Assembly: GCA_963667815.1 (NCBI GenBank) | Contig: OY764021.1 | From: Saccharicrinis sp963667815 | GTDB lineage: Bacteria; Bacteroidota; Bacteroidia; Bacteroidales; Marinilabiliaceae | Strand: one strand, 5' to 3' | DNA: 64,000 bases | The notes under the pieces: generated by a model | The model's input: the letters and a program-made list of their open reading frames with translations, nothing else | What the model was told of the DNA's origin: nothing | The model's database searches: none | Shown here: positions 7,821 to 18,500 of the stretch, in pieces | How positions within the stretch are numbered: the first letter of the stretch is position 1 | How the letters are laid out: every line of letters begins with the position of its first letter | Made by a program: the position numbers and the translations under genes

Positions 7821-8837
7821 ATGCACAATTATTATCATACTCTCGGTGTAACACCTAATGCCACACTTGATCAAATAAAAAAAGCTTACCGAAGAAAGGC
7901 TATGATATTGCATCCTGATATAAACAAAGCTGAAGATGCAAATGAGCAATTTATATTATTAAATGAGGCCTATGAATATTTATTAAAAACTCAAGGAACG
8001 CATACTAATCATTACAAAAGAGCTCAACAACAAGCGCAAAGACAAGCCGAGTATCAAAAAGAATGGGAACAACAAGAAAGAGAAAAAGCCAGAGAAAGAG
8101 CCAGAGCATATGCTCAAATGAAATATGAAGCCTATTTAAAATCTGATATATATAAAACTACAGAGGCTTTAAATCTAATACTCGATTTATTAGGACTTGT
8201 ATTTTTATTATTATTTGTATTTGGCATTCCTATATTAACTTTTTTAGAGCATGGAATAGTGGGATTGGCTATTAGTGCCATAATTATCTTACCTACCGCT
8301 CCAATATGGTTTAGACTTTTAATTAGATTTTTTGTAATACTGAATTTTAAGGGAATTGTTGATTTTAAACACAGCACCATTCGTTCTAAGATGATGAAGA
8401 TTATGTTATTTATTATTTTAAACATCATCATTATATTCTCAATTACATTAAACACTCTAATTGAGCCCAAATATATTATCGCTTCCTATTCTGTTTTTAT
8501 AACCAGCGGATTTATAATAGCCAGTCATTACAAAAGCCGATATTATAAATACCTGATTAAATTTGGATTTGCTCCTTTTGCTTTAAATTTAATATTTCTG
8601 ATTAATTATTTCATTACATCCAACCCTACTTATGAAACATATTGGTATTCGTACAGCTATCATAACCCTTCACCTATATTACCAAAGATAATATTGGAAA
8701 ATAATCAATATGATAAATACACAGGAATAAGGTTAATCTTTGATGGTGAAAAAATAATTGGTCATGGAAAAATCACCTATAAAATCGAAGATGGTTGTTT
8801 GGGATTCAAAGTGGTAAAAAAATCAATAATTGAATAA
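7821..8837 (+). CDS. Membrane-anchored J-domain protein
   Basis: A 338-aa protein with an N-terminal J domain (residues 2-60) including the HPD tripeptide at 31-33 that stimulates DnaK-type Hsp70 ATPase. Residues about 65-108 are an extremely charged, Gln/Glu/Arg/Lys-rich helix (QQAQRQAEYQKEWEQQEREK) that is probably a coiled coil or extended helix. Four or so hydrophobic segments follow (about 118-150, 155-175, 190-212, 215-260), so the J domain likely faces the cytoplasm at the inner membrane. The G/F-rich, zinc-finger and C-terminal client domains of true DnaJ are absent, so this is a class III J protein. Its client is unknown. Confidence 0.82.
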   Translation: MHNYYHTLGVTPNATLDQIKKAYRRKAMILHPDINKAEDANEQFILLNEAYEYLLKTQGTHTNHYKRAQQQAQRQAEYQKEWEQQEREKARERARAYAQMKYEAYLKSDIYKTTEALNLILDLLGLVFLLLFVFGIPILTFLEHGIVGLAISAIIILPTAPIWFRLLIRFFVILNFKGIVDFKHSTIRSKMMKIMLFIILNIIIIFSITLNTLIEPKYIIASYSVFITSGFIIASHYKSRYYKYLIKFGFAPFALNLIFLINYFITSNPTYETYWYSYSYHNPSPILPKIILENNQYDKYTGIRLIFDGEKIIGHGKITYKIEDGCLGFKVVKKSIIE

Positions 8838-9027
8838 CCTCTCAATTTATGTACGTTAACGAACAAAAATACAAAAGCGAACACCACCACCCTTATTTTT
8901 ACACATCTTTTTTCTTATTTTTTAACTTATTTAATACAAAACCCTACTAAATATCATAAATTTCAATTCTCAATTTTTCTACATTCGTAATCAAATTATT
9001 AAATATTAACCTAAAATTGGTAAACTA

Positions 9028-10908
9028 ATGAATAAACCATTTCACTTTATATTCAGCATAGCCTTGCTGTTATGTTTAATTACACCGTCTTTAAAAGCAC
9101 AAAAAGACAGATCTGAAATTGCAGAAAAAGATACTTGGAATGTGTACGATTTATACGAATCAAATGAAGCATGGAGTACTGCAAAGGATAAATTAATTGA
9201 AGAAGCTGCAGAACTTGAAAACTATAAAGGTAAATTAGGTTCTTCAGCAAAAACATTACTTGATTTTTTAACATTAAGCAGTAATATTAATAAAGAAGGA
9301 TCTCGTTTATATATTTATACTTCTTTAAAATCAGACGTAGATTTAAGAAATCAAGAAAACCAATCACTAAAGAAAGAAATTAGACAGGCATTTATCACTT
9401 TAGGACAAAAAATGGCATTTGTTTCTCCTGAATTAGCTGCTATTCCAGAAGAAACTATGATAAAATTCATCAGTGAAGAAGATGGTTTAAAGGTCTATGA
9501 ACTTGAGTTGATGGATACATACAGAATGAAAAAACATACACTTTCTGAACCAGAAGAATTATTGATGGCTAAAGCTAGTATGACAAGTGGTACTGCAAGT
9601 TCTGTATATGGCGTATTAAGTGATGCTGAAATGATTTGGCCGAAAGCAACTTTAAGTGATGGAACTGAAATTGAAGTAAATAAAATTAATTACTCAAAAT
9701 ACAGGGTATCTCCAAATATTAAGGATAGAGAAATTGTATTTGACGCTTTCTGGAATCATTACAAAAAGTTTGAAGGAACTTTTGGTGAATTGTTAAGTGG
9801 ACAAGTTAAAAACCACATTTTTAATGCTGAAGCTCGTCATTACAAATCAACTCTTGAAGCAGCACTAAAAGGAAATAATATTCCAGTGGATGTTTATCAT
9901 TCATTAGTTGAAAACGTAAATAAAAATTTACCAACATTTCATCGCTACCTGGCTCTTAAAAAGAGAATGATGGGACTAGATACCTTAAAGTATTCAGATC
10001 TATATGCTCCAGCTGTAAAAGGTGTTGAATTAAAATATACCTACGAAGAAGGTCAAAAACTAATTTTAGATGCCTTAAAACCTCTTGGAAAAGAATATAC
10101 TTCTACTGTTGAAAAAGCATTCAATAACAGATGGATTGATGTTTATCCTACAAAAGGTAAAAGAAGTGGTGCATACTCCAATGGTAGTGCGTATGATGTA
10201 CACCCCTATATTTTATTAAACTATAATGGTGACTACGATGCTGTTACTACAACTGCACACGAATTAGGTCATACTATGCATAGTTATTTTTCTAATACAA
10301 GACAACCCTACGCAACTGCAAACTACCCTATATTCTTAGCTGAAGTAGCATCAACATTTAACGAAGCTCTATTAGCTAACTACATGGAAAAGAAACTTAA
10401 GAATGATGATGTAAGATTATCTTTATTAATGACCATGCTTGATGGTTTTAAAGGTACACTTTTCCGTCAGACCCAATTTGCTGAATTTGAACTACGCATG
10501 CACGAAGCAGCTGAAGCTGGTCAACCATTAACCGGCCAGGCTTTATCTAAATTGTATTATGATATCACCAGCAAGTATTATGGTAATGACGAAGGTGTTT
10601 GTGTTGTTCCTCAATATATTGAAATGGAATGGGCATTTATCCCTCACTTCTACTATGATTACTATGTATATCAATACAGTACTTCATTTGTAGCTTCTCA
10701 AGCTTTAGCTGCTGAGGTGATTAAAGGAGATAAAGAAGCAACTAAAAAATATATGGATTTCATATCTTCAGGAAGTTCAGATTGGGCTATAAATACGCTT
10801 AAAAAAGCAGGTGTTGACATGATGAGCTCAGAACCTTTTGATAGAACTATTTCGAACATGAATAAAATTATGGATGAGATTGAAAAAATCTTAGATAAAA
10901 AGAAATAA
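9028..10908 (+). CDS. pepF: Exported oligoendopeptidase F-like M3 metallopeptidase
   Basis: A 626-aa M3 family peptidase. The zinc motif HELGHTMHS starts at His411 (His411, Glu412, His415), with the downstream FLAEVASTFNEALL helix supplying the third ligand. PepF signatures such as SSDWAINTLKKAGVDM near the C-terminus and YVYQYSTSFVASQALA are present. Unlike the cytoplasmic PepF of Firmicutes, it begins with a signal peptide (residues 1-24, IFSIALLLCLITPSLKA|Q), so it should act in the periplasm or outside. It probably degrades short peptides. It is monocistronic, closed by a strong terminator at 10947-10980. Confidence 0.9.
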   Translation: MNKPFHFIFSIALLLCLITPSLKAQKDRSEIAEKDTWNVYDLYESNEAWSTAKDKLIEEAAELENYKGKLGSSAKTLLDFLTLSSNINKEGSRLYIYTSLKSDVDLRNQENQSLKKEIRQAFITLGQKMAFVSPELAAIPEETMIKFISEEDGLKVYELELMDTYRMKKHTLSEPEELLMAKASMTSGTASSVYGVLSDAEMIWPKATLSDGTEIEVNKINYSKYRVSPNIKDREIVFDAFWNHYKKFEGTFGELLSGQVKNHIFNAEARHYKSTLEAALKGNNIPVDVYHSLVENVNKNLPTFHRYLALKKRMMGLDTLKYSDLYAPAVKGVELKYTYEEGQKLILDALKPLGKEYTSTVEKAFNNRWIDVYPTKGKRSGAYSNGSAYDVHPYILLNYNGDYDAVTTTAHELGHTMHSYFSNTRQPYATANYPIFLAEVASTFNEALLANYMEKKLKNDDVRLSLLMTMLDGFKGTLFRQTQFAEFELRMHEAAEAGQPLTGQALSKLYYDITSKYYGNDEGVCVVPQYIEMEWAFIPHFYYDYYVYQYSTSFVASQALAAEVIKGDKEATKKYMDFISSGSSDWAINTLKKAGVDMMSSEPFDRTISNMNKIMDEIEKILDKKK

Positions 10909-10946
10909 TTGATATTGACATAAATTAGAAGTTTTTAGAAAAAAGG

Positions 10947-10980
10947 AAAGCCGGATCAAAATTTGATCTGGCTTTTTTTA
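10947..10980 (+). terminator. Intrinsic terminator of pepF
   Basis: A stem pairing AAAGCCGGATCAAA (10947-10960) with TTTGATCTGGCTTT, followed by a T run to 10979. It has one G-T wobble and a minimal loop. Confidence 0.9.
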
Positions 10981-11281
10981 TTATACTAACACCAATATTG
11001 GCAACATGAATATCCATTAGTTGTAATTCATTGTTATAATATCTCTCCACCATTACTCCATTACTATTAAATCAGATAAAATATGCTTTATCTAGTAATA
11101 AATCCTTCTGAATTATTTGGTGTTTATTTTTTTGCCAATTCATTTTATTTAAAAAAACGCTTGCTTCATTGGCTATAAGCTAACCTAATTAAATAAAACT
11201 TCAGTTTGTTGTAACTGCTAATATCTCAGTGTAATTTCACCTGCAAACTAACTACAGTTTAAAACACTTACAGCTTTACTC
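10981..11281 (+). other. Intergenic stretch, no feature recognised
   Basis: About 300 bp of AT-rich DNA between the pepF terminator and the T9SS-domain gene. I see no ORF, no strong hairpin and no exact TAnnTTTG box. It presumably carries the promoter of the next gene. Confidence 0.4.
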
Positions 11282-11692
11282 ATGCTAAAAAAAACGACTA
11301 TGCTAAAAAAAACAATTATTTTATTCATACTATGTTTTGCAGGATTACAATCATACGGACAAATAAATGTTACACTTGATTTACCCAAACCCTGCTACAA
11401 TACTTCAATTGACAAATTTACAACCAATGAAAAGGCAGTATCACTGGTTGTTACTCCAAACCCTTCTAAAGGAAAAATTTCACTAAAACTATCCTCTACA
11501 TCACCACTTGAAAGCTTCTCTGTATTTATATACGACACCAATAGTAAAGTCATATATTCAGACCTTTTCTATTGTCCAGATATAAGCTTTATTAAACAAG
11601 TTAATCTTAGTAACCAGGCAGATGGAATTTATATTGTTTCCATATTTAATAACACATACAGGATAAGTAGAAAAATTATTATAAAAAAATAA
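11282..11692 (+). CDS. Small secreted protein: signal peptide plus T9SS type A sorting domain
   Basis: A 136-aa protein. After the signal peptide (MLKKTIILFILCFAGLQSYG|Q, counted from the second Met) come only about 30 linker residues before a type A C-terminal sorting domain: VTPNPSKGKISLKL, then FSVFIYDTNSKVIYS, then a final DGIYIVSIF..YRISRKIIIKK. That domain targets cargo to the Por/type IX secretion system and is normally removed at the cell surface, so almost no cargo remains. The start is ambiguous: the 14-bp block ATGCTAAAAAAAAC is tandemly repeated at 11282 and 11300, giving two in-frame ATGs six codons apart; the second gives the more compact signal peptide. It precedes the large surface protein gene by 55 bp. 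Confidence 0.75.
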   Translation: MLKKTTMLKKTIILFILCFAGLQSYGQINVTLDLPKPCYNTSIDKFTTNEKAVSLVVTPNPSKGKISLKLSSTSPLESFSVFIYDTNSKVIYSDLFYCPDISFIKQVNLSNQADGIYIVSIFNNTYRISRKIIIKK

Positions 11693-11747
11693 TTTCCACG
11701 CGAATAAAAAGACTATTTAATCTTAGATGCACTGTAAAAATAAACTT

Positions 11748-14700
11748 ATGAAATATAAATTACTTCTTATAATTCCTTTACTCTTTACAATCGTTTATCA
11801 ATATACTAATGCTCAAATTATAAACATTTGTGGTTCTGACACGATAATATTAAAAACTGGCAACTACGAATCTGGCAGTATCCAATGGCAGGAATCTCTT
11901 GATAATGAGAATTGGATAGACATTGAAGGTGCTAATGATACTACTTATACATTTTATCCTGAAGAATCAAAATACTACAGAGCAAAAAATTGCTTTTCAG
12001 GTTGTCCTAATGGATACTCCAACGTAAGCCATATTCAACTTCCTCCTGTAGCTTATGCAGGAACAGATAGGGTGATCTCTGCAGAGTCAGTAGAACTAAC
12101 TGGAAACATAAGCACTGGAACATTAGGCACTTGGAAGGTATTATCTGGTGCAAATGGCAGCTTTACAGATATTAATGATCCTCATACTACATTTCAAGGT
12201 AACGATTCAACATACTTAATTTCATGGACCAATTCTAATACTTGTGGAAGTAGCATTGATACTGTTAAAATTGAATTTGTGAAAAATGAATACATTAAAA
12301 ACATTGCAATAATTGATACAACAGACATTATTCTAAGTGATTCTAATCAGTTAGAAAACGGTATTTACCGAATTCAATTTGGAGCATCTCCTCCAACTAT
12401 AAATGATTCTACGGTATTAATTGGTATAGGTGGTGAAGGATTTATTCGTGTAGTTGATTCTTTTACCTTTGACAATAATATATATACAATTCAGACAACC
12501 CAAGGTTCATTAAGTGATATAACTATTAATGGAGCATTTAACTTTGGGGATTTAGAACCCCTATCTTCATCCCTGAAATCTACATCTGATTATCATACAT
12601 TAGATCATCTGCCAACTCGCATTCAATTAACAACTAATCCTAAATTTAAAAACAAGCGATTTGTATATTCTGGCAAAGATCAAATTGAATACATTAGACA
12701 CGGTGTTTCTTACAATAAGAATACACTAAAAACTGATATATTAAATAAACCCTTAATCGGTTTAGAATTTAATGATACAATCTGGAGTAACGATTATGCT
12801 AATCTTAGATTATCCGGATATTATGAGTTTAATCCAAATATTGTTGTTGATTTCAATATTAAAACAAAATGGTATGGACGTCCTTACTTAAAAAGTTTTA
12901 AAGCAGGAATGTATAATGCAACAATAAAAAGTAACTATCAAATAACTTTCGATGCTTCAGCTGAAGCAAACCTGGTGGATAAAACCTTTGAATTGTTTTC
13001 AAAAAGCAAAACAAGTGTATTTGTAATTGGCGGAGTTCCGGTTACTGTAAAAAGTAAATTAACTTTCGAAGGAGCTCTTAGTGTTGATGTTGATGCCAGC
13101 ATACATGTAGAGCATGGTCAATCACATACATCAACATATACCTCAGCTATAGAATACTATTCGAAAGATTGGCACTATTTGTACAATAAAAAGGAAGAAC
13201 ATGAAATGAACAATAACGTTGAGGTAAATGGAAACCTTACTCAACACTTTGAAATTGGTCCAACCGTATCTTTTAAAGTATATGGAGTTGTTGGACCATA
13301 TATAGATGCACGTCTCAATGAAGATTTTGAAATTTGTGCCGGAGCAGGAGCATCAGGTCTTGATTCAGGATATGCAGGTTGGCAAGCAAATTTAGATATT
13401 GGCGGAAGTATTACCGTAGGTGCAAAAGCCAAAGTTGCCAAAATAGATCTATTTGATATTCAGAAAACTTTTTCAAAAGGCTTTTACCATTTACAGTTTC
13501 CTAGTAAACTTAGTTTAGTTACCGGAAACAATCAGTTTTACGATACTAATACACAGTTAAGCAAGCCTATTACAATAAAAGCAAAAAGTAATAAAGGTTT
13601 TGCTATTCCAGGAACAATTATTTACTTCGATCCTCAAAATGGAGGTAGCGTAAATCCACGATTTATGGTGACTGATTTAAATGGTGAAGCATCAACTAAC
13701 TGGACGCCCGGAGGAGAAAACCTTAGTACTCTTGAAATAACTGCTACTGATTGTGATGGCAACAACCTTAACAAATCACCAATTAATGTTTATTCATATT
13801 CAAATAGCGCAGGATTAGCCTGTTCAAATTCTTCTTTATCCGCCTCTCTAGTTCATCACAATATCAAATTAGGTTTTAACTATTATGAATTAAAAGGTAA
13901 TCTTGGCAGTCCTCCATACACTTACTCTACTGATGGAATTAATTACACTTCAACAAAACAAAAATTATATTCTTACGAATACAAGGATTGGTTTAATGCC
14001 CCCGGAAAAACATACATGTTTTACGTTAAAGATAGTAATGGTTGTTTAGCAACCACATCATACACAATAGGTAATTGTAAAAATTCGGGTTTAACATTAA
14101 ATACCTCAATAACAGGTGATATTGTTTCCGCAAATACGATTGGAGGTACTAAACCTTATTCCTATTCAATTAATGATCTAAATGGTAGTTACTCATCTGA
14201 TAGTATATTTTCAAATATATCTCCGGGAAGTTATACTTTTTATGTGAAAGATAATGTTGGATGTATTGCTAGTAATGTTCAATTTGTTCCTGTAAGCACC
14301 CCTCCTATTTTAGCAGATTTTACAGTGGACAAAATACATGTGTCAACTAATGATTATGTAGAATTTGAGGATTTATCCAACAATGCAACTGAATACCTAT
14401 GGGATTTTGGAGATGGATTAACAAGTACGGAAGAAGCACCAAAACATATGTATTCAACTCCAGGGTTATATACTGTACAATTAATCGCATCAAATTCAAC
14501 ATCGAGTGACACATTAATACACAACAATATGATTGATGTTGGACTAGCTCCTGAAGCAAACTTTGTTACAGAACAAACTAACATTGCAATTGGTGATACT
14601 GTATATTTTACAAATACATCTAAAAATTCACCAGCGAAATATTTATGGAATTTTGGAGACGAGGCAACATCTACTGATGCCAATCCAAAACATTTATACT

Positions 14701-15464
14701 CAACTCCTGGAACTTATTCCGTATCATTATCTGTTAAGAATAAATACGGAAACGATTCTATTCTTTTCTCAAATTTGATAATCGTAAATGAAGCAAACAC
14801 TTTTACTGATATCAGGGATAACCATGTATACGGATATGTAACAATTGGCAATCAGACATGGATGACAGAAAATCTCGCGTTTTTACCGAGTGTTAACAAC
14901 CCTATGAGCGAAGATTATTGGGAGGATACAACATCTGTAAAATATTATGTCTATGGATATGAAGGATCCGATGTTTCAGCTGCCAAATCTACTAACACCT
15001 ATGCAAATTACGGAGTCTATTATAATTATAAGGCTTCTGAAACTGCAGCTCCTGAAGGATGGCATATTCCAACTATTGAGGAATGGCAAGAACTATTGGA
15101 CTATGTAGCTACGCATGGGTATGAAGGTAAAGAAGGTAATGCATTAAAATCATGTCGACAAGTAAATTCTGTATTAGAAGGAAATTGCAATACAACTGAA
15201 CACCCTCGGTGGAATGAAAACTCATGGGAATATGGTCTTGATGCTTTTGGATTTTCAGCCTTACCTGGTGGAGAACCTAGCGGTGAAATGGGATTCATTG
15301 GAGAAGTTGGCATGTGGTGGGCACAAGATGATGATATAACAACTATTGATGTGCCTTTCTTCTCCATCGATTCAAGAAATGAAGAAACACCCGGAAAAGC
15401 AGAAATATTACCGTGGGGATACCCTATTCTGGGTTATTCAATTCGATGTATCAAGGATAAATAA
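11748..15464 (+). CDS. Large secreted surface protein with PKD domains and C-terminal FISUMP domain
   Basis: About 1238 aa from the chosen start. The ATG at 11748 is preferred over one seven codons upstream (11727) because it gives a clean signal peptide, MKYKLLLIIPLLFTIVYQYTNA|Q. A first Ig-like/repetitive N-terminal region is followed by a central beta-rich domain of unknown type, an Ig-like 'ASTNWTPGG' segment, two SprB-like repeats ('CSNSSLSASL...GCLATTSYTIGNC', 'GLTLNTSITGD...GSYTFYVKDNVGC'), and two PKD domains (YLWDFGDGLTST; YLWNFGDEATST). The last about 220 residues match the FISUMP domain (ending LGYSIRCIKDK), common on surface lipoproteins and secreted proteins of Bacteroidota and Fibrobacter. 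It has no T9SS type A domain; FISUMP replaces it. Probable adhesin or structural surface protein. Confidence 0.82.
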   Translation: MKYKLLLIIPLLFTIVYQYTNAQIINICGSDTIILKTGNYESGSIQWQESLDNENWIDIEGANDTTYTFYPEESKYYRAKNCFSGCPNGYSNVSHIQLPPVAYAGTDRVISAESVELTGNISTGTLGTWKVLSGANGSFTDINDPHTTFQGNDSTYLISWTNSNTCGSSIDTVKIEFVKNEYIKNIAIIDTTDIILSDSNQLENGIYRIQFGASPPTINDSTVLIGIGGEGFIRVVDSFTFDNNIYTIQTTQGSLSDITINGAFNFGDLEPLSSSLKSTSDYHTLDHLPTRIQLTTNPKFKNKRFVYSGKDQIEYIRHGVSYNKNTLKTDILNKPLIGLEFNDTIWSNDYANLRLSGYYEFNPNIVVDFNIKTKWYGRPYLKSFKAGMYNATIKSNYQITFDASAEANLVDKTFELFSKSKTSVFVIGGVPVTVKSKLTFEGALSVDVDASIHVEHGQSHTSTYTSAIEYYSKDWHYLYNKKEEHEMNNNVEVNGNLTQHFEIGPTVSFKVYGVVGPYIDARLNEDFEICAGAGASGLDSGYAGWQANLDIGGSITVGAKAKVAKIDLFDIQKTFSKGFYHLQFPSKLSLVTGNNQFYDTNTQLSKPITIKAKSNKGFAIPGTIIYFDPQNGGSVNPRFMVTDLNGEASTNWTPGGENLSTLEITATDCDGNNLNKSPINVYSYSNSAGLACSNSSLSASLVHHNIKLGFNYYELKGNLGSPPYTYSTDGINYTSTKQKLYSYEYKDWFNAPGKTYMFYVKDSNGCLATTSYTIGNCKNSGLTLNTSITGDIVSANTIGGTKPYSYSINDLNGSYSSDSIFSNISPGSYTFYVKDNVGCIASNVQFVPVSTPPILADFTVDKIHVSTNDYVEFEDLSNNATEYLWDFGDGLTSTEEAPKHMYSTPGLYTVQLIASNSTSSDTLIHNNMIDVGLAPEANFVTEQTNIAIGDTVYFTNTSKNSPAKYLWNFGDEATSTDANPKHLYSTPGTYSVSLSVKNKYGNDSILFSNLIIVNEANTFTDIRDNHVYGYVTIGNQTWMTENLAFLPSVNNPMSEDYWEDTTSVKYYVYGYEGSDVSAAKSTNTYANYGVYYNYKASETAAPEGWHIPTIEEWQELLDYVATHGYEGKEGNALKSCRQVNSVLEGNCNTTEHPRWNENSWEYGLDAFGFSALPGGEPSGEMGFIGEVGMWWAQDDDITTIDVPFFSIDSRNEETPGKAEILPWGYPILGYSIRCIKDK

Positions 15465-15491
15465 AAGATATAATAGTAACCAGTCTTAAAT

Positions 15492-15530
15492 AAAAAAGCG
15501 ATGTCAGAATTTCTAACATCGCTTTTTTTT
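15492..15530. terminator. Bidirectional terminator between FISUMP gene and purL
   Basis: A symmetric hairpin, AAAAAAGCGATGT (15492-15504) against ACATCGCTTTTTTTT (15516-15530), has a T run on either strand. It serves the two converging genes. Confidence 0.9.
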
Positions 15531-15546
15531 ATATCAACAAAGTATT

Positions 15547-18500
15547 TTACTTCTTACTTTCTACCCATTTACGAGCATTAACAAAAGCTTCAATCCAAGG
15601 AGTAACCTCATCACTTTTACGATCTCCAGGGTAATGAGCCCATTGCCATGGGAAAATTGCTCTTTCTAAGTGAGGCATCATCGCTAAATGACGTCCATCT
15701 TTAGAGCAGATTGCAGCAGTACTAAAATCACTTCCATTTGGATTTCCAGGATAAGCTGCATAAGAATATTTACCTGCAATATTATACTGATCTTCAGCAT
15801 AAGGGAAATTAAACTTACCTTCACCATGAGCAATCCAAACACCTAAGCGACTTCCGGAAAGTGTTTTTAACATTACAGAATTAGTATCTGCAATATTCAT
15901 ATTTACAAAGTTCGATTCAAACTTATGCGAATTATTGTGAAGCATCACTGGTTTTTCATCATGATCCGGATAAACCAATCCTAATTCAACCATCAACTGA
16001 CAACCATTACAAACACCTAAACTTACAGTATCTTCTCTCTTATAGAAAGCATCTAATGCAGCCTTGGCTTTTTCATTGTATAGGAATGCTCCCGCCCAAC
16101 CTTTTGCAGAACCTAAAACATCCGAGTTTGAAAATCCACCAACAAAAACGATAAAATTAACATCTTCTAGTGTTTCTCTACCAGTAATTAAGTCTGTCAT
16201 ATGAACATCCTTAACATCAAATCCTGCTAAATACATTGAGTAGGCCATCTCACGATCACCATTAACTCCTTTTTCACGAATAATAGCAGCTTTAATTCCT
16301 GATTTCTCTTTTCTATTTAATGACAAACCATAAGATGCTAACTTTCCTTCAAATTCTGAATTAAAATCAAAAACTAAAGGTTGTTTCTTATAATTATCAA
16401 AGCGTTCTTTTGCTAATTCAGCACCACTTTGTTTTCTATCTAATAGGTAAGATGTTTTATACCATGCATCACGCATTTCATCAATGCCAAATGATAATTT
16501 TTGATCTCCCTTAGTAATATCTAAAACTCTTTCTTCAATTGGAGATCCTACTACCTGATAACCTAATTCTTTCGCATCAAGAATAGCAGAAACTTTTTCT
16601 ACATCTTTAACCTGAATCAATACACCAGGATTTTCTGCAAATAGAATTTTAACAATATCATCTTCTGCAATAGCTGATAAATCTGCTTTAATTCCATAAT
16701 TACTATTAGCAAAACACATTTCTAACATTGCAGTTACCATACCTCCTGCAGAAATATCATGACCAGCTAATAATAAATCCTGATTAATCAATTCCTGAAT
16801 AGTCTCCAATCCGGTTTTAAAATAATCAGTATCAGCAATTGTTGGTGCTTCGGCTCCAAGTTTATTAACAACCTGAGCAAATGAACTACCTCCTAACTTA
16901 TGACTATCGAATGATAGATCAAGATATATAATAGAACTATCAGTATCTTTTACCAATACCGGTTCTACAATTTTTTTAACATCACTTACCTCTGCAGCTG
17001 CAGAAATAATAACAGTTCCCGGAGAGTAAACAACATCTCCATCCTTATATTTTTGAGTCATCGAAAGTGAATCCTTCCCTGTTGGAATATTAATTCCTAA
17101 GTCAGTTGCAAAATCACTTACAGCTTCCACAGCTTTGTATAATCTTGCATCTTCACCTTCATTTTTACAAGGCCACATCCAGTTTGCACTTAACGAGATA
17201 CCTTTAATTCCACGAGCAAAAGGCGCCCAAACTAAGTTAGTTAATGACTCCGCAATAGCAATTTTAGAACCAGCTTCAGGATCAATCATTGCAACTGCAG
17301 GTGCATGTCCTACAGAAGTTGCCAATCCTGAAGTTCCAGTGTAATCAAGAGTTGTTGCACCAAGGTTATTCAATGGAATTTGTACTTCTCCGGCACATTG
17401 TTGCTTGGCCACTTTACCAGTTACTGATCGATCCACCTTATTCGTCAACCAATCTTTAGATGCAACGGCCTCTAACTGCAACACATTTTTTAAGTATTCC
17501 TCAATTTTTGAAGCATCATAAACAACTGGTGCAAAAGTTTCTTCAACAGTAACATCCTTCATAATTGTTTTTGGAGGATTACCAAACATATCCGACAATT
17601 GCCAGTTAATTGGAGCATTACCTTTATCATCTTTAAAAACAAAGCTCATATCTCCAGTTGTTTCACCAACAACATACATTGGAGAACGTTCTCTGTCAGC
17701 AACGTTCTTTAAACGCTCAATATCTTTTTCATGAAGAACCAATCCCATTCTTTCCTGAGACTCATTACCCGCAATTTCTTTAGCTGATAATGTAGGGTCT
17801 CCAACGGGTAGTTTATCTAAGTGAATTGTACCTCCTGTTTCTTCAACTAATTCTGAAAGACAATTTAAGTGACCACCTGCACCATGATCATGAATCAATA
17901 CAATTGGATTTTCATCACTCTCAGCCATGGCACGAATCGCATTCATCGCTCTTTTCTGCATTTCAGGATTCGAACGTTGAACAGCATTTAATTCAATTGA
18001 GTTATCGAATTCACCTGTAGCAACAGAAGACACAGCTCCTCCACCCATACCAATTCGATAATTATCTCCACCAAGAATAACTACTTTATCCCCTTTTGAA
18101 GGTGTATCTTTGATGGCATCAGATTTTTTAGCAAAGCCAATACCTCCAGCCATCATAATCACTTTATCAAAAGCAAATTTTTTGTGATTTTCAAAGTGCT
18201 CAAAAGTAAGAACAGATCCACAAATCATTGGTTGTCCGAACTTATTACCAAAATCACTAGCCCCATTAGAAGCTTTTATTAAAATTTGCTCAGGAGTCTG
18301 ATATAACCAAGGACGAGCATCTGTAGCTTGCTCCCATGCTCTTCCTTCTTCTGAACGAGAATATGAAGTCATGTAAACAGCTGTACCTGCTAAAGGTAAA
18401 GAAGCTTTACCTCCACCTAATCTATCTCTTATTTCACCACCTGAACCTGTAGCAGCCCCATTAAATGGCTCTACTGTTGTAGGAAAGTTATGTGTTTCTG

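Noticed and set aside
7821..8837. Chaperone DnaJ
   Set aside because: Only the J domain is shared; no Gly/Phe region, zinc fingers or client-binding domain, and it has membrane helices.
14354..14778. Overlapping ORFs on both strands within the PKD region
   Set aside because: They are other-frame readings of the two repeated PKD domains.
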